DNA of 64,000 nt from Tillus elongatus (lineage: Eukaryota > Arthropoda > Insecta > Coleoptera > Cleridae), in contig OZ023270.1 of NCBI GenBank assembly GCA_964006375.1, forward strand, positions 56,768,036 to 56,832,035. Reading direction: 5' to 3'. The notes under the pieces are model-generated. The model was not told the origin of the DNA, searched no databases, and worked only from the letters and a program-made list of their open reading frames with translations. Shown piece by piece: positions 33,151 through 45,010 of this stretch. The translations under genes were made by a program, and so were the position numbers. Positions within the stretch are counted from its first letter, which is position 1. Each line of letters begins with the position of its first letter.

Positions 33151-34900
33151 GATACTGTTATGTTCCTGAGCTTGATTATGTTACGGGAGCGGGTGTGAAC
33201 ACTCTTAATATAACCCTAAGTAAAGTCTTAACAAAAATATCATTACTAAAGGGCAAACTCTCTGGTGGTCCTAATGGGGTCCCACCTTATCTTCTGAAGC
33301 AATGCATTTATTCTGTTAGTTTCCCCATATATTTAATGTTCAAAATGTCACTCAATCAGGGTGTATTTCCTGACTTCTGGAAGACTAGTTATTTAAGACT
33401 GTTTCACAAGTTTGGTTGTAACCAAGATATAATAATGACAGAGGTATCTGCTTGCAATCTACCTTACCTAAAATGCTGGAGTCTTTAGTCACCGACTATC
33501 TAACTTTGGCATGTAAAAACGTTATTATTGAACATGATTTAATGAAAGGACGCTTGGTCATAACCAATCTGATGTCCTATCAAAATGTAATTTTAAATGC
33601 ATTTGAGAATGGTCATCAGGTTCACTCTATATACACTGATGTCACTAAAGCATTCGATCGGGTTAATCACAAATTACTCATCGCAAAAGTGAAGGCCTAT
33701 GGAATACAGGATAAGCTTTTGGACTGGATTAGTAGCTTTTTGGTCAAAAGATCTCAGTTTGTTAAGATTGGGAACCACATTTCAAACTCAGTTGAGATCT
33801 TATCAGGTGTACCACAGGGCAGCCACTGTGGCCCCCTTCTTTTTTACCTATTTATTAACGATTTTTATTCTTGCTTTAATTCTTCCCAGTTCCTTTCATT
33901 TGCGTGACCTGAAGATTTTCAAGGTTGTCAGGAATGATTTGGATTGCCTTGAGTTGCAGAGTGATATTGATAATCTTGTTCGGTGGTGTTCAGTCAATTT
34001 TCTAGATTTAAATTTAGAAAAGTGTCTTTCTATGGTTTTTAGTAGAAACCACACTGTCTTTAACATACTTATTCCATTAATTCAGTAAACCTCCCCCCTG
34101 TCTCTGCTGTGAAAGAACTTGATATTTTATTTGACACCAAATTAAGTTTTTCTCAACACATTCTAAATATTTCTCTGAAATCACATAGGTTTTTGGGTTA
34201 CCTGCAGAGAATATCATCTGATCTCTCAACCACATAACTTAAAATGTTATGTAGCGTACTAGTGCGCTCTTCATTAGAATATGGTTCTGTCATTTGGAGC
34301 CCCTTCTATGAAGCTCACTCTGTGATGCTGGAAAAGGTTCAGCACAGCTTTTTAAGTGCCCAGCTTATAGATTAGGGATTCCTTGCAACGATTATAAATA
34401 TAACTACAATGATCTTATGTTGCGATTTAATTTAACCACACAGTCCAATCGAAGAATACAAGCTGACCTTTGCTTATTCTTTAAAATAATTTCTGGTGAA
34501 ATTGATTCACCATATTTGCTCAGTCAGATCGGCTTAAAAATTAAAACGACTGCAACAAGGTCAAATGATACATGTGTTGTAGATTTTCATAGCAGGAATT
34601 ATGGATTGAATAGTCCCCTCACACATATGGCTCGGTCAGCCAATCAAGTGATCGCAGACCTAAATATTTTCAATAATAAGTTCAGCAGATTCAGGTCGAA
34701 GATCTCATGTCACTTCCTTGACGTTCCATAGAGCAGGGTCTGTCTTTGATAGTACCTTAGCCTTACCTTATCATTGTTTTTTAGAGTAGCCTAGCCTTAC
34801 TATAATAGCTGTGCTGGATTTCTCTGAGATGTTTGTTTGGGGAAAATGTTAATACTGTCTATGTAAAAAGGAATGTCCGTTAATAAATGTTACTTATAAA
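33150..34900 (+). mobile_element. Degenerate jockey-like LINE
   Basis: RT blocks in shifting frames: GGPNGVPPYLLKQC, TDVTKAFDRVNHKLLI (motif A), GVPQGSHCGPLLFYLFINDF (motif B), then LSFA followed by DLKIFK where a deletion has removed the catalytic DD of a FADDLKIF motif (about 33897-33912). LDLNLEKCLSMVFSR follows, and further on a C-terminal segment ends FRSKISCHFLDVP at 34731. The 3' UTR runs to about 34900 ('ttaataaatgttac'). It is 5'-truncated and clearly inactive. Confidence 0.8.
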
Positions 34901-35052
34901 ATTAAAACGCAAAATCCAGTATTACAGTGCTAATTCAACTTTTTTCATCTGTATAGGTATTGATACTACATGAATGAACTCTAATAAAGAGAATATCATA
35001 TTTTGTCAATGTGCAGTAATAGTAGTTTTTGATTGATTTATTTTTGTTTCAG

Positions 35053-35209
35053 CGATCTGTTGAAAAATCCATTGATTGTACCTCTTAAACGACTACAAGA
35101 TCATGAATCCAAAAACGATTTTGGAATTTTCGCAGTACATTTTCACCCGTTGCAGCCATGGGTATTTTCTGCGGGTGCAGATGGTACTATTAAGTTATAT
35201 TCTAATTAA
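35053..35209 (+). CDS. BOP1: BOP1 terminal exon, last WD40 blade
   Basis: Acceptor TTTGTTTCAG ends at 35052. The exon completes the split Asn codon and encodes DLLKNPLIVPLKRLQ, then FGIFAVHFHPLQPWVFSAGADGTIKLYSN and TAA at 35207-35209. This is the expected closing blade and C-terminus of BOP1. It is separated from the previous exon by a 13.6-kb intron made largely of transposons. Confidence 0.96.
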
Positions 35210-35247
35210 TTGTTATCTTTTTTGTTTAAAAAACCTTAATTTTTATT

Positions 35248-35253
35248 ATTAAA
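35248..35253 (+). terminator. Candidate poly(A) signal of BOP1
   Basis: ATTAAA, a common variant of the polyadenylation hexamer, lies about 40 bp after the stop codon in an AT-rich stretch. A LINE inserted about 50 bp further on, so the natural 3' end must lie in this short interval if BOP1 keeps its own signal. Confidence 0.45.
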
Positions 35254-35304
35254 ACATATAGTTTTATATTGTGTTTTATTTTCATAATTTAGTAGATACA
35301 TAAC

Positions 35305-35627
35305 AGAGAGCTGTGGGGCTGCTAAACCTTAGCAGAGGACAGCTCGGAAACACAACAGGTCTCTTGACGAGACACATGGCCGTCAAGAAACACCTGCATA
35401 AAATGGGGCGGTTCGAAGGGGACCTCGCATGCAGACTCTGCGACGAGGGGGAGGAATCAGCCTAGCACATCTTGTGCGAGTGTAGAGCTCTGGACTGCAA
35501 AAGACAACTGATCTACGGTATATAAAATATATAAAACTTCACCCTACCAATCGCTGTGCAGACTACTTCAAGGTATTTAGGTTCACAGTGATTTTGGAAT
35601 GGGTGGAGTAAGACTAAGGGTATGCAC
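35305..35627 (+). mobile_element. Older RNase H LINE copy B, 5' part (split by copy C)
   Basis: Begins 'agagagctgtgg', equivalent to 40436 of the full copy, and runs through the zinc-motif region (GDLACRLC-EGEESA, with an in-frame TAG) into the 3' UTR up to AAGGGTATGCAC, where copy C is inserted. The rest of copy B resumes at 40850 and ends in a poly-A at 40910-40918. Its own target duplication is AGATACATAAC before it and AGATACCTAAC after it. Confidence 0.9.
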
Positions 35628-35984
35628 GGGGTTAAGGAGTCGCGGGCCAAAGGACTCCAGGGGGCAAGCTGAGGAAGTGGAAATAACAACATAAACTCCC
35701 GATGAAGCTTTCCCCAAGACCGTCATGCGCGGTAAAAATCCGCATCCTGCACGAGGTGACCCTGCTAATAACTAAACATGACGGATCTAGACAAGGAGGT
35801 CGAACTAAACTCCCCCAATCTACGGTGTCACGTGACCCGTGCCTATGGATGGATGGCACCAGGGCGATGGTGTCGTGAACGGAACCTCTGGAGTACCAGG
35901 CAACCCTCCAGAGTAACCCGCCTTGCACCACACAGGGGGTTCTGATGGTGTGGACAGTATTTCCCCCATTCTCGTGGGAACAAC

Positions 35985-37142
35985 ATGAAGATTATAAATA
36001 CATATAAAACCAAAACCAATGAGGCTCGAGGAGTGGCTCCGGCTACAGACTTGAGCCTTGAGTCTATCCCGGAAACGGAGACGAGCCAGGGTGCGGCAGC
36101 GGACTCTGGAGGTCCCACGACCGGCGTAGATACGGGGGATCAGGGGGTAGCTTCGGCCAGAGACCTGTCCCCGACACCCAAGCTGGAGGCTGGGTCCCAC
36201 CGGAGGGCGGCGAGCTCCGCGGACTCCGGGGGCCCCTCCACCAGTGAGGTCTCTACTGTTAGAGTAGAGGGACTGCCCCGGCAGTCCAAGCGTCTTTCCG
36301 GGGCGCAAAGAAAGAAGCTCCGGAGGGCGCAAAAAATGGCGGCCGGGACCTGGACGGTCGAGAAACCTGTAAAGGCGCAAGAGGGGAGTGCGGGTCAGAA
36401 GAGGACGCGCTCGAACTCTAGCACGCCCACTACAGACAGACGTTCCAAAAGGGCCAGGGTGCCTGTAAAGGCGCAAGAGGAGAGTGCGAGTCGGAAGACG
36501 CCGCGCTCTGGCTCTAGCACGCCTACTACAGACAGACCTCCCAAAGGAACTAAGGCCGGAACACCGGCGCAGACTGGCTCTTACAGGGAGGCTGCGGAGG
36601 GCCTCGGGATGGCGGTGATTGACAGACGCCATCCTGAGGTCACGCTAGACCAGGGGAAGGCGGACCTGATCCAGGCTGCGGTGGTAGCTGCAGTGGACTC
36701 TCTTCAGGAAGGGGAGAGCCCGCCTCAGTTCCACCGGACGCGCCTGACGGGGGGCATCCTCTGGATAACCTGTGCCGGCCCGCAGTCGCGGGACTGGCTG
36801 CGGAAAACGACCGGGGGCCTCGGTCAGATTTGGGAGGGGGCGGACTTGACAGCCGTCGAGCCCAAGGAACTCCCAAAGAGACGCAAGGTCCTCGTACGGA
36901 TCCCTGACACCGTCCCGCAGGAGACGGTGATCAGCAGACTTAAGATCCAGAACCCTGAACTGGGGACGCAACACTGGTCGGTTCTAAGCAGGAAGGCAGA
37001 GGAGAAAGGACAGACGCTCGCCTTCTCGATCGACCCGACATCTTACAGAGCCCTTGAAGGAACCTCCTTCAAGGCATTCTGGGGCATGGGAAGGGTTAGC
37101 TTCCGCCCACTGGGGAAGCAATTAAGGGTTAATGGGACTTAG
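35985..37142 (+). CDS. LINE ORF1 protein (Gag-like, DUF4780-type C-terminus)
   Basis: 385 residues if started at 35985. The N-terminal half is low-complexity, Ser/Thr/Arg/Lys-rich, with a roughly 40-residue internal duplication (VKAQE.SA...SSTPTTDR twice, around residues 127-185). The C-terminal half (from about residue 215) carries HPEVTLDQGKADLIQAAV, ITCAGPQSRDWLRKT, VLVRIPD and WGMGRVSFRPLG. This is the pattern I associate with the DUF4780 domain of insect LINE ORF1 proteins, thought to bind RNA. No CCHC knuckles are seen. The start is uncertain; a downstream Met would lose only the low-complexity part. The stop overlaps the ORF2 start. Confidence 0.75.
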   Translation: MKIINTYKTKTNEARGVAPATDLSLESIPETETSQGAAADSGGPTTGVDTGDQGVASARDLSPTPKLEAGSHRRAASSADSGGPSTSEVSTVRVEGLPRQSKRLSGAQRKKLRRAQKMAAGTWTVEKPVKAQEGSAGQKRTRSNSSTPTTDRRSKRARVPVKAQEESASRKTPRSGSSTPTTDRPPKGTKAGTPAQTGSYREAAEGLGMAVIDRRHPEVTLDQGKADLIQAAVVAAVDSLQEGESPPQFHRTRLTGGILWITCAGPQSRDWLRKTTGGLGQIWEGADLTAVEPKELPKRRKVLVRIPDTVPQETVISRLKIQNPELGTQHWSVLSRKAEEKGQTLAFSIDPTSYRALEGTSFKAFWGMGRVSFRPLGKQLRVNGT

Positions 37143-40100
37143 GTTCCTTCAGGTCAACCTCCAACACAGTAGGGCAGCCACGGCCGGACTACTAATGGCT
37201 CTGAGGAACACGGATGTGGCCCTCATCCAGGAACCGTACTCCTACAAAGGAGAGATCAAGGGACTCGGCGGAGCTAATGGAAAGCTCATCTACAGCAGGT
37301 CCAGCGAGAATCCGAGGGCCTGCATTTTTGTCAGGGAAGGGATAGAGTTTCTCCCTCTAATGAATTTCTGTTCCAGGGACCTGGCAACGATCAAAATCCG
37401 ATGTGGAGGAGCGGATGGGCTGAGGGACATTACTGTCGCGTCAGCCTATCTGCCAGGGGACAGCACGGACCCTCCTTCACCCAACGAATTGGAGCAGCTG
37501 ATGGTGGGTAGCAGAGCAGGTGGATGGCAGACCATCATCGGCATGGATGCGAATGCGCACCATGAGTTGTGGGGTAGCTCGGACACAAACTCTAGGGGTG
37601 AGGCACTTTTACAATTCTTTATGAAATTTAATTTAGACATATTGAATAGAGGTAATAAACCGACATTCGTCACAACACGGCGTGAGGAAGTTTTAAACCT
37701 AACAGTTTCCACCCAGTTTCTGGGTGACTTTGTTAAAAGCTGGGCTGTGTCTGGGGAAGTGAGTAGCTCAGACCACAGATACATCCGGTTTGAAATCGCC
37801 AAAGTCGAAAGAGAAACGGTATGGTACCGGGACCCCCGCAAGGCGGACTGGGAAGCCTACAGGGCAGACCTAGCTGTGGAACTGCGGGGGGTTGAGAGGG
37901 CCATAAGGGATTCAATAGACCTCGAGATTGCAGCAGTCCAATTGCGAGACGCAATTACCTCGGCCTATAACGCCAACTGCCCCCTGAAAATGAGGGTGTC
38001 CACCAGGAACGTCCCATGGTGGAACGAGCACCTCAGGCAAAGGAGGACGCAGGTTCGTAAGCTGTTTAACGCGGCCAAAAGGTCGGGAGCATGGGATGAA
38101 TATAGACAGGCCCTATCGACCTATAACAAAAGACTGAGGGACGCCAAGAAGGAGTCGTGGAGGAGGCACTGCGAAGAAGTGGAAAACACGTCCGAGAGTG
38201 CTCGACTACACAAGATCCTGTCTAAGGGCCCTCAGACTAACATAGGCTCCCTTAGAACACCCACGGGAGGCTTTACAAGCTCGGGGGAGGAAACTATGGA
38301 AATTTTACTCCAGACGCACTTCCCCGGCTGTAACATAATAAACCAATCACCTCCGGACTGGGAACACTCAGAAATAGAGGCGCCTTATAGGCGGGCATCT
38401 AGAGTAGACTGGACAGTCGCTAAAGAGGTGGTTACCTGGAGCAAAATCAGATGGGCCATTAACAGCTTTAAGCCATACAAATCGCCGGGATTTGATGGAA
38501 TAATGCTCATCATGCTCCAACAGGGGATAGATATACTGGCGCCGGTGCTTACCCTCATTATGAGGGCCAGCCTGGCTCTGGGGTACATTCCGAGGGCATG
38601 GAGACTGGCCAGGGTTGTATTTATTCCTAAACCTGGGCGTCCAACAGACCAGGCAAAGTCCCTGAGGCCAATAAGTCTCATGTCCTTCTTGCTGAAAACA
38701 GTGGAAAAACTGCTCGACCGGCACATTAGGGGCGGTGTACTGGAAGCATATCCTCTACACTGCGGACAATATGCATACAGAGCAGGATTCTCAACAGAAA
38801 CAGCACTGCACCAACTGGTGCTGAAACTGGAGAATACGCTGGAGAACAAGGAGGTGGCGCTGGGGGCCTTCCTAGACATAGAGGGGGCCTTCCTAGACAT
38901 AGAGGGGGCCTTTAGCAACACCTCGTTCGGATCGGTTCTGGCAGCTGCCCGGGAGCGTGGAATAGAGGAGACCTGCTGCAGGTGGATCGGTGCTGGCGGG
39001 GGTCGCGGCGGGGTGTCCGCAGGGGAGCGTTCTGTCTCCCTTGCTCTGGTGTCTAGTCGTGGACGGCCTGCTGGGGAGGCTCTCGGGAGGGGGGTATGAG
39101 GTACAGGGCTATGCGGACGACATTGTCATCATAGTCCGAGGAAAGGTCACACAGGCAGTGTGGGAGCGTATGCAGACTGCACTGAAAGTGGTGGAAGGGT
39201 GGACGGTTGATCAAGGGCTCGGGGTGAGCCCCGAGAAAGCAACCGTCGTGCCGTTTACGAGGAGGAGGAAGTGTGAAAGCCACAGAACTCTCACTCTATA
39301 CGGTAGGAGCGTTCCAATGGCCAGGGAGGTAAAATATCTTGGGGTCGTATTGGACTCTAAGCTAACCTGGAATGGTCACATTGGAAAAATACTGCGTAAG
39401 GCAGTCATGACCTTAGCCGTCACTAGGCGGCTATATGGACAAACGTGGGGACTAAGACCTAGTATGGCCCACTGGCTGTACACAAGGGTGGTCAGACCAT
39501 CGTTAACATATGCGGCACTGGTCTGGTGGCCTAAGGTGACACAATCCAGTGCCAAACAAAAACTAGGCAAGACCCAAAGGATGGCTTGCCTAGGCATCAC
39601 AGGGGCCATGTCTTCAACCCCAACAGCCGCCATGGAGGTGTTGCTGGATCTACCCCCCCTACACTTCGTTATTATGGGAGAGGCCAGGCTAGGACTATAC
39701 AGACTAGCCTGCAATGGTAGACTGAAGATCAACCCAGGCTTCAGGGGCCACTGCAAAATTCAGGAGATCGTGAAGGAACCCATGCTTGAAATGAGGTCAG
39801 ACTTCGCGAGCCCGCGAATGTGCAGGGAAAACAACTTCACAGTGGAAATCCCTGATCGCGGGGCATGGCGGGAGGAGACACCGGGCATACCACGGGACGC
39901 GCTCGTCTGGTTCACGGACGGATCTGGCGGGGAGCGTGGGACGGGGGCAGGTGTTTACTCGGAAGGACCGAGGGTAAGTCACAGTATTTCCCTCGGAGCC
40001 CATGCAACGGTGTTTCAGGCCGAGATGTACGCCATCCTGCACTGTGTGCGGGAGAACAAGAGGAGGGGCTACACCAACAAGCGGATCCTCATAGCCACAG

Positions 40101-40747
40101 ACAGCCAGGCAGCCCTTAAGGCACTAAGTAGCCCACGGGTAAATTCCTGGCTGGTGAGTGAGTGCCGAGACGAGACGAGCGACCTGGCTGGGCAGAATGA
40201 GGTGACCCTCATCTGGGTGCCGGGTCACTCGGGGGTCAAAGGCAATGAAGAAGCTGACAGTCTCGCAAAGAGGGGGTCAGCAGAACCATTTATGGGACCA
40301 GAACCGGCTCTGGGCGTGTCAAAGAGCACTGCCAGGGGAGCCATTAAGTCCTGGGTCAGAAACCAACACAAGGTGTACTGGGCGGACTGTCCAGGGCTCA
40401 GACATGGGAAGTCAATAATTGACGGACCCAGTTCAAAGAGAGCTGTGGAGCTGCTAAACCTTAGCAGAGGACAGCTCAGAAACACAACAGGTCTCTTGAC
40501 GGGACACATGGCCGTCAAGAAACACCTACATAAAATGGGGCGGTTCGAAGGGGACCTCGCATGCAGACTCTGCGGCGAGGGGGAGGAATCAGCCCAGCAC
40601 ATCTTGTGCGAGTGTATAGCTCTGGACCGGAAAAGACAACTGATCTACGGTCACTCTAGACCGGAGACAGAGCAATATAAAACTTCACCCTACCAATCGC
40701 TGTGCAGACTAGTTCAAGGCACAGTGATTTTGGAATGGGTGGAGTAA
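37132..40747 (+). pseudogene. LINE ORF2: endonuclease, reverse transcriptase, RNase H, zinc motif (frameshifted)
   Basis: The start ATG (37132) overlaps the ORF1 stop by 11 bases in another frame, which suggests coupled re-initiation. Domains in order: APE endonuclease (LRFLQVNLQHSRAA, VALIQEPY, GMDANAHHELWGS, SSDHRYIRF); RT with KSPGFDGI, LRPISLMSFLLKTVEKLLD, motif A, GCPQGSVLSPLLW and catalytic YADD (about 39110); RNase H (WFTDGSGG, AEMYAIL, ATDSQAAL, WVPGHSGVKGNEEADSL); and C-terminal CRLCGEGEESAQHILCEC. Two lesions are visible. A tandem repeat at RT motif A (FLDIEGA twice, about 38869-38912) follows the first, and a frame break with loss of roughly 50-60 bp lies near 38985-38990 before GCPQGS. 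The two halves read 37132-39099 and 38990-40747. Confidence 0.88.
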
Positions 40748-40849
40748 GACTAGGGGTATGCACAATCAACCAAGGGTTGCGGTGCTATCGGGGCGGCAAG
40801 GCCGCGGACGAGCCCTGAGGGAACAAAAAAAAAAAAAAAGGGTATGCAC

Positions 40850-40918
40850 AATCAACCAAAGGTTGCAGTGCTATCAGGGCGGTAAGGCAGTGGAGAAGCC
40901 CTGAGGGAGAAAAAAAAA
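40850..40918 (+). mobile_element. 3' remainder of LINE copy B
   Basis: 'aatcaaccaaaggttgcagtgctatc' and the rest of the family 3' UTR with its own poly-A. Together with 35305-35627 this is one older 5'-truncated copy. Confidence 0.9.
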
Positions 40919-40944
40919 GATACCTAACACCTTTCTAGGAATGA

Positions 40945-41312
40945 GTGAAGATTGAAACCTGTGATGAGCACTAAAAAATACAATTTGGAGAACCCAATTC
41001 ATCATAACAGTTTTTAGACCTGACGATCATTTTGCTAACAAAGTTAGGGTTATCAGAAGGATGAAGAAACTAACCCAATAAAGACTATAACTATTATTTA
41101 TGTTAGTTTTCAAGCAGTTGCGAACAGCGTCCTCTACAAACGTATACAGACGGACCCCCACTGTTGAGTCTTAATCCCTGTAATGAAAACTGTATACCCG
41201 CTTTTGTAATACTGTGTGTCGTTATCAAATATTCCCTCTAAGGACACATTTATTATTAAGATAACAGTTCGAACAATGGACTACATAGAACTGGACCTAC
41301 TATATTCATCGA
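40945..41312 (-). repeat. Penelope pLTR, left (inverted)
   Basis: Matches the reverse complement of 44675-45010 along its length ('cccccactgttgagtcttaa', 'gtaatactgtgtgtc', 'cagttcgaacaatggacta'). The hammerhead core on the minus strand (about 41003-41050) is degraded: CTGATAA instead of CTGATGA and AAAA instead of GAAA. Confidence 0.8.
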
Positions 41313-41436
41313 AACGTGGTTGTAAGTTACATTTCGATTGACACACCATAGTTTTCCACACAAAACACCTACTTTGAATTTTCTGGTTCATAGATTAATA
41401 GTTTCCCTTAAATCAAGAAAGAGACAACAGACAACT

Positions 41437-41955
41437 TGAATATATTAAAAATGTAGCTAAGTATAATGGTTACTCTGTCTGCTCAGTGGAAAAATTAGCC
41501 AATAAACACAAAACAAAGAAAGTGTTAGCAGAATCTACGACTTTTAGAAAATATAAACCAGACAAAATCGTTGTCTGTTTACCATTTGAACCGCGATTTG
41601 TGAGAGGTTTTAATAGCATTTTTAAGCAAACCAATTTACAGCTACCATGGTCTACAAAAAATACATTAAAAAATTTGCTAGGTAACCCAAAGGGTAAAGA
41701 TAAAACCACAGAAGTGTCGGGAATCTATGAAATAGGTTGTAAGAATTGCGAACTTAAATAAGTTGGGCAAACTAAAAGAACTATTGAAACTAGATTTAGA
41801 TTTAAAGAACATTTAGCGCAACTGAGATATGGATGGCACTATTGATAAATCATGTACTGCTCAGCATATTTGGGATAATAATCATCATGTAGATAAAGAA
41901 AATCTCAAGTTAATCAAAAAATTTCAGGCAGTCACGTCAGTTCGATGTTTACAGA
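41437..41955 (+). pseudogene. Penelope GIY-YIG endonuclease, C-terminal part
   Basis: Frame from about 41437: EYIKNVAKYNGYS, LPFEPRF, STKNTLKNLLGNPKGKDK, then SGIYEIGCKNCELK, a TAA stop, VGQTKRTIETRFRFKEHLAQL, and after a frame change [23 protein letters not shown]. This is the linker plus the GIY-YIG nuclease that Penelope-like elements carry after the RT. The stop at 41758-41760 stands exactly where the Tyr of 'YVG/YIG' belongs. The upstream RT is absent. Confidence 0.85.
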
Positions 41956-41956
41956 A

Positions 41957-42052
<96 letters not shown>
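41957..42052. repeat. (TA)n microsatellite
   Basis: About 95 bp of TA dinucleotide at the end of the Penelope coding remnant. Confidence 0.95.
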
Positions 42053-42054
<2 letters not shown>

Positions 42055-42349
42055 TTAGAAATTTGAACAAAATATTTTGATTAATAGAGGAGTGTGTATT
42101 GTACCACCGACAGCGCCACATGTATGCAACCCCTGCATACACCAATCCATTTAGGCGGGCATACACTAATTTATTGGTCGACTAATTCATCACGGAAGTG
42201 CTGAAAGTTTATGTAGTAGGCAATTTGCGTAACACCTTTGCGTGTTGATATAGTATACCTATGATTAAGTTAAAAGAACCCTTGTTTTGAATTTATAAGA
42301 CCATTTTAAGCAAACCTAAATAGCCAAACTAACAGATCTTTTATATTTG

Positions 42350-43529
<1,180 letters not shown>

Positions 43530-44674
43530 TTATGGCAGTGAAATATTTTTAAAACCTTTCGCCCTCGATAATAAATTTTGAAAAAAATATTTGCAGCAAA
43601 TAAGCATTAAAAAAATAATATTAAAGACAGCTTTTTCCTTGTTTATTTTATTCATTATTTAAAAAAAAGGCATAATAAATTTTGAAAAATAAATTTGCCG
43701 CCAATAAAGGCATTAAAAAATAATGTAAGACAGCTTTTTTGAAAATATTTGGCAATAAAAGAAGAAAATAGACAGTTTATGAAAATCTGGTTTTTCTTTA
43801 AATCAAATTGTTTTAATGAAAAAATTGAATAAAACTATCATCATTTTTTACGACAACAACAGAACTGCCTGTCATTCTCCATAGTTTCTTTGAGTGTGGA
43901 CATTATAATTCAGGCTTACAACTATTTATATCTTCTTCAAAAACAACGATTTATCCATAAGTATATATATTTATCTCTAACTCAACAATTTTTTTTTACA
44001 CAAATAACTTTAAAGGCATGACCACATATTCAATCTCCAATGATTTTTTCTTCATTGCCTATATACATTTATAAAAAAAGAAGTACTTAACCTTCTGCCC
44101 TCGCAACCATAAATTTTCAAACAATTGTGCAGTTATGCATTATAAAATGTGAAAAAGTAGATGCCATCAAAGATAACTTTCTTGAAAATAAATGCTTAAT
44201 AATATGTGGCTTCACTTTAAATCACATTTTTGTAATTAAAGTATGGAATAAAATCTTATATCAATAGATTTTTTTTTCTTAGAAAATTACCTTTTCATTA
44301 AGGTGAGTCAGGATTGAGCTTCATACATATTTACATATATAACAATCAATTACCCATAAGTATGTTTATTTGTATCTAATAACTTAACATCGTTTTTTAC
44401 ACAAATAACTTTATTATGTAAGCCATCTTAAACATGTAAAGAGTGTGTATTGCCCCGTGTGCATATAAATTGGCATTTTTATTTCAATTTCGCTTATATG
44501 TCATGTTTTGCAACTAAACATGAAGCAGAGATCAATATTAGAGCCAGTCGGCCAGACAAATACTGAAAAAAGCGGTATTCTCCGTCGAATCGGCGCTCTA
44601 TTGTAGTGTCGACTTTACGATGTGTCTGCCCAACAAACTGTCAACCCAACGATATGCCACGGAATAGAGTAGAT
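43530..44674. repeat. AT-rich degenerate repeats, no gene
   Basis: Diverged repeats of 'cataataaattttgaaaaa.aa.atttgc.gc.aataa.gcattaaaaa' at about 43565-43625 and 43670-43730, and of 'ttatccataagtat' with 'ttacacaaataactttaa' at about 43950-44010 and 44350-44410. No coding sequence was recognised. Confidence 0.5.
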
Positions 44675-45010
44675 CCGGTTCTATCTAGTCCATTGTTCGA
44701 ACTGCTATCTTAATAATCAGTGTATCCTTAGAAGGAATATTTGATGACATACAGTATTACAAAAGCAGGTATACAGTTTTAATTACAGGGATTTAAGACT
44801 CAACAGTGGGGGCCTGTCTTTATACCTTCATAGAGGGTGCTTGGCAACTAACATATAAATAGTAGTTCTAGACTTTATTCGCTTAGTTGATTCACCCCTC
44901 TGATGACGCTAACTTTGTTAGCGAAACGATAGTCAGATCTAAAAACTGTATTGTGATGAATTTGGTTCTCCAAATTGTGCTTACGTGTCTAGGATTTGTG
45001 TTTCCACCAG
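44675..45010 (+). repeat. Penelope pLTR, right
   Basis: Inverted counterpart of 40945-41312. It contains an intact-looking hammerhead core (listed separately) and the word 'ggttctccaaattgtgctta', also found in the Penelope foldback at 53.7-54.2 kb. Confidence 0.8.
44887..44955 (+). ncRNA. Hammerhead ribozyme-like motif in Penelope pLTR
   Basis: CTGATGA (44900-44906), one unpaired C, stem II GCTAAC-TTT-GTTAGC, GAAA (44923-44926), then C-GATA-GTC forming a minimal two-pair stem III (A-U, C-G) with the cleavage C at 44934. Stem I pairing is weak. Compared with the textbook core, one extra base sits between A9 and stem II; the other Penelope-type copies in the window share it. Very short stem III is described for Penelope-type hammerheads. 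Confidence 0.65.

Larger units (their letters stand above)
35628..40837 (+). mobile_element. Full-length RNase H-bearing non-LTR retrotransposon, copy C (I/R1/LOA group)
   Basis: A 5.2-kb element with 5' UTR (35628-35984), ORF1, ORF2 with endonuclease, RT, RNase H and zinc motif, a 90-bp 3' UTR and a poly-A of about 15 (40825-40839). The 12-bp word AAGGGTATGCAC flanks it on both sides (35616-35627 and 40838-40849), which proves insertion into the 3' UTR of copy B. Codon use is GC-rich compared with the surrounding AT-rich DNA. Other truncated copies are at 4291-5346, 56772-57908 and 61531-62195. Confidence 0.93.

Noticed and set aside
35820..36632. 270-codon minus-strand frame opposite LINE ORF1
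   Set aside because: Arg/Ser/Pro-rich, GC-driven shadow of the ORF1 and 5' UTR sequence; no domain.
38368..38921. Antisense frames opposite LINE ORF2 (also 39376-40602)
   Set aside because: Shadows of the real RT/RNase H coding strand.
41003..41050. Counting the left Penelope pLTR core as a working hammerhead
   Set aside because: Two invariant positions are mutated (CTGATAA, AAAA), so it is described only as degraded.
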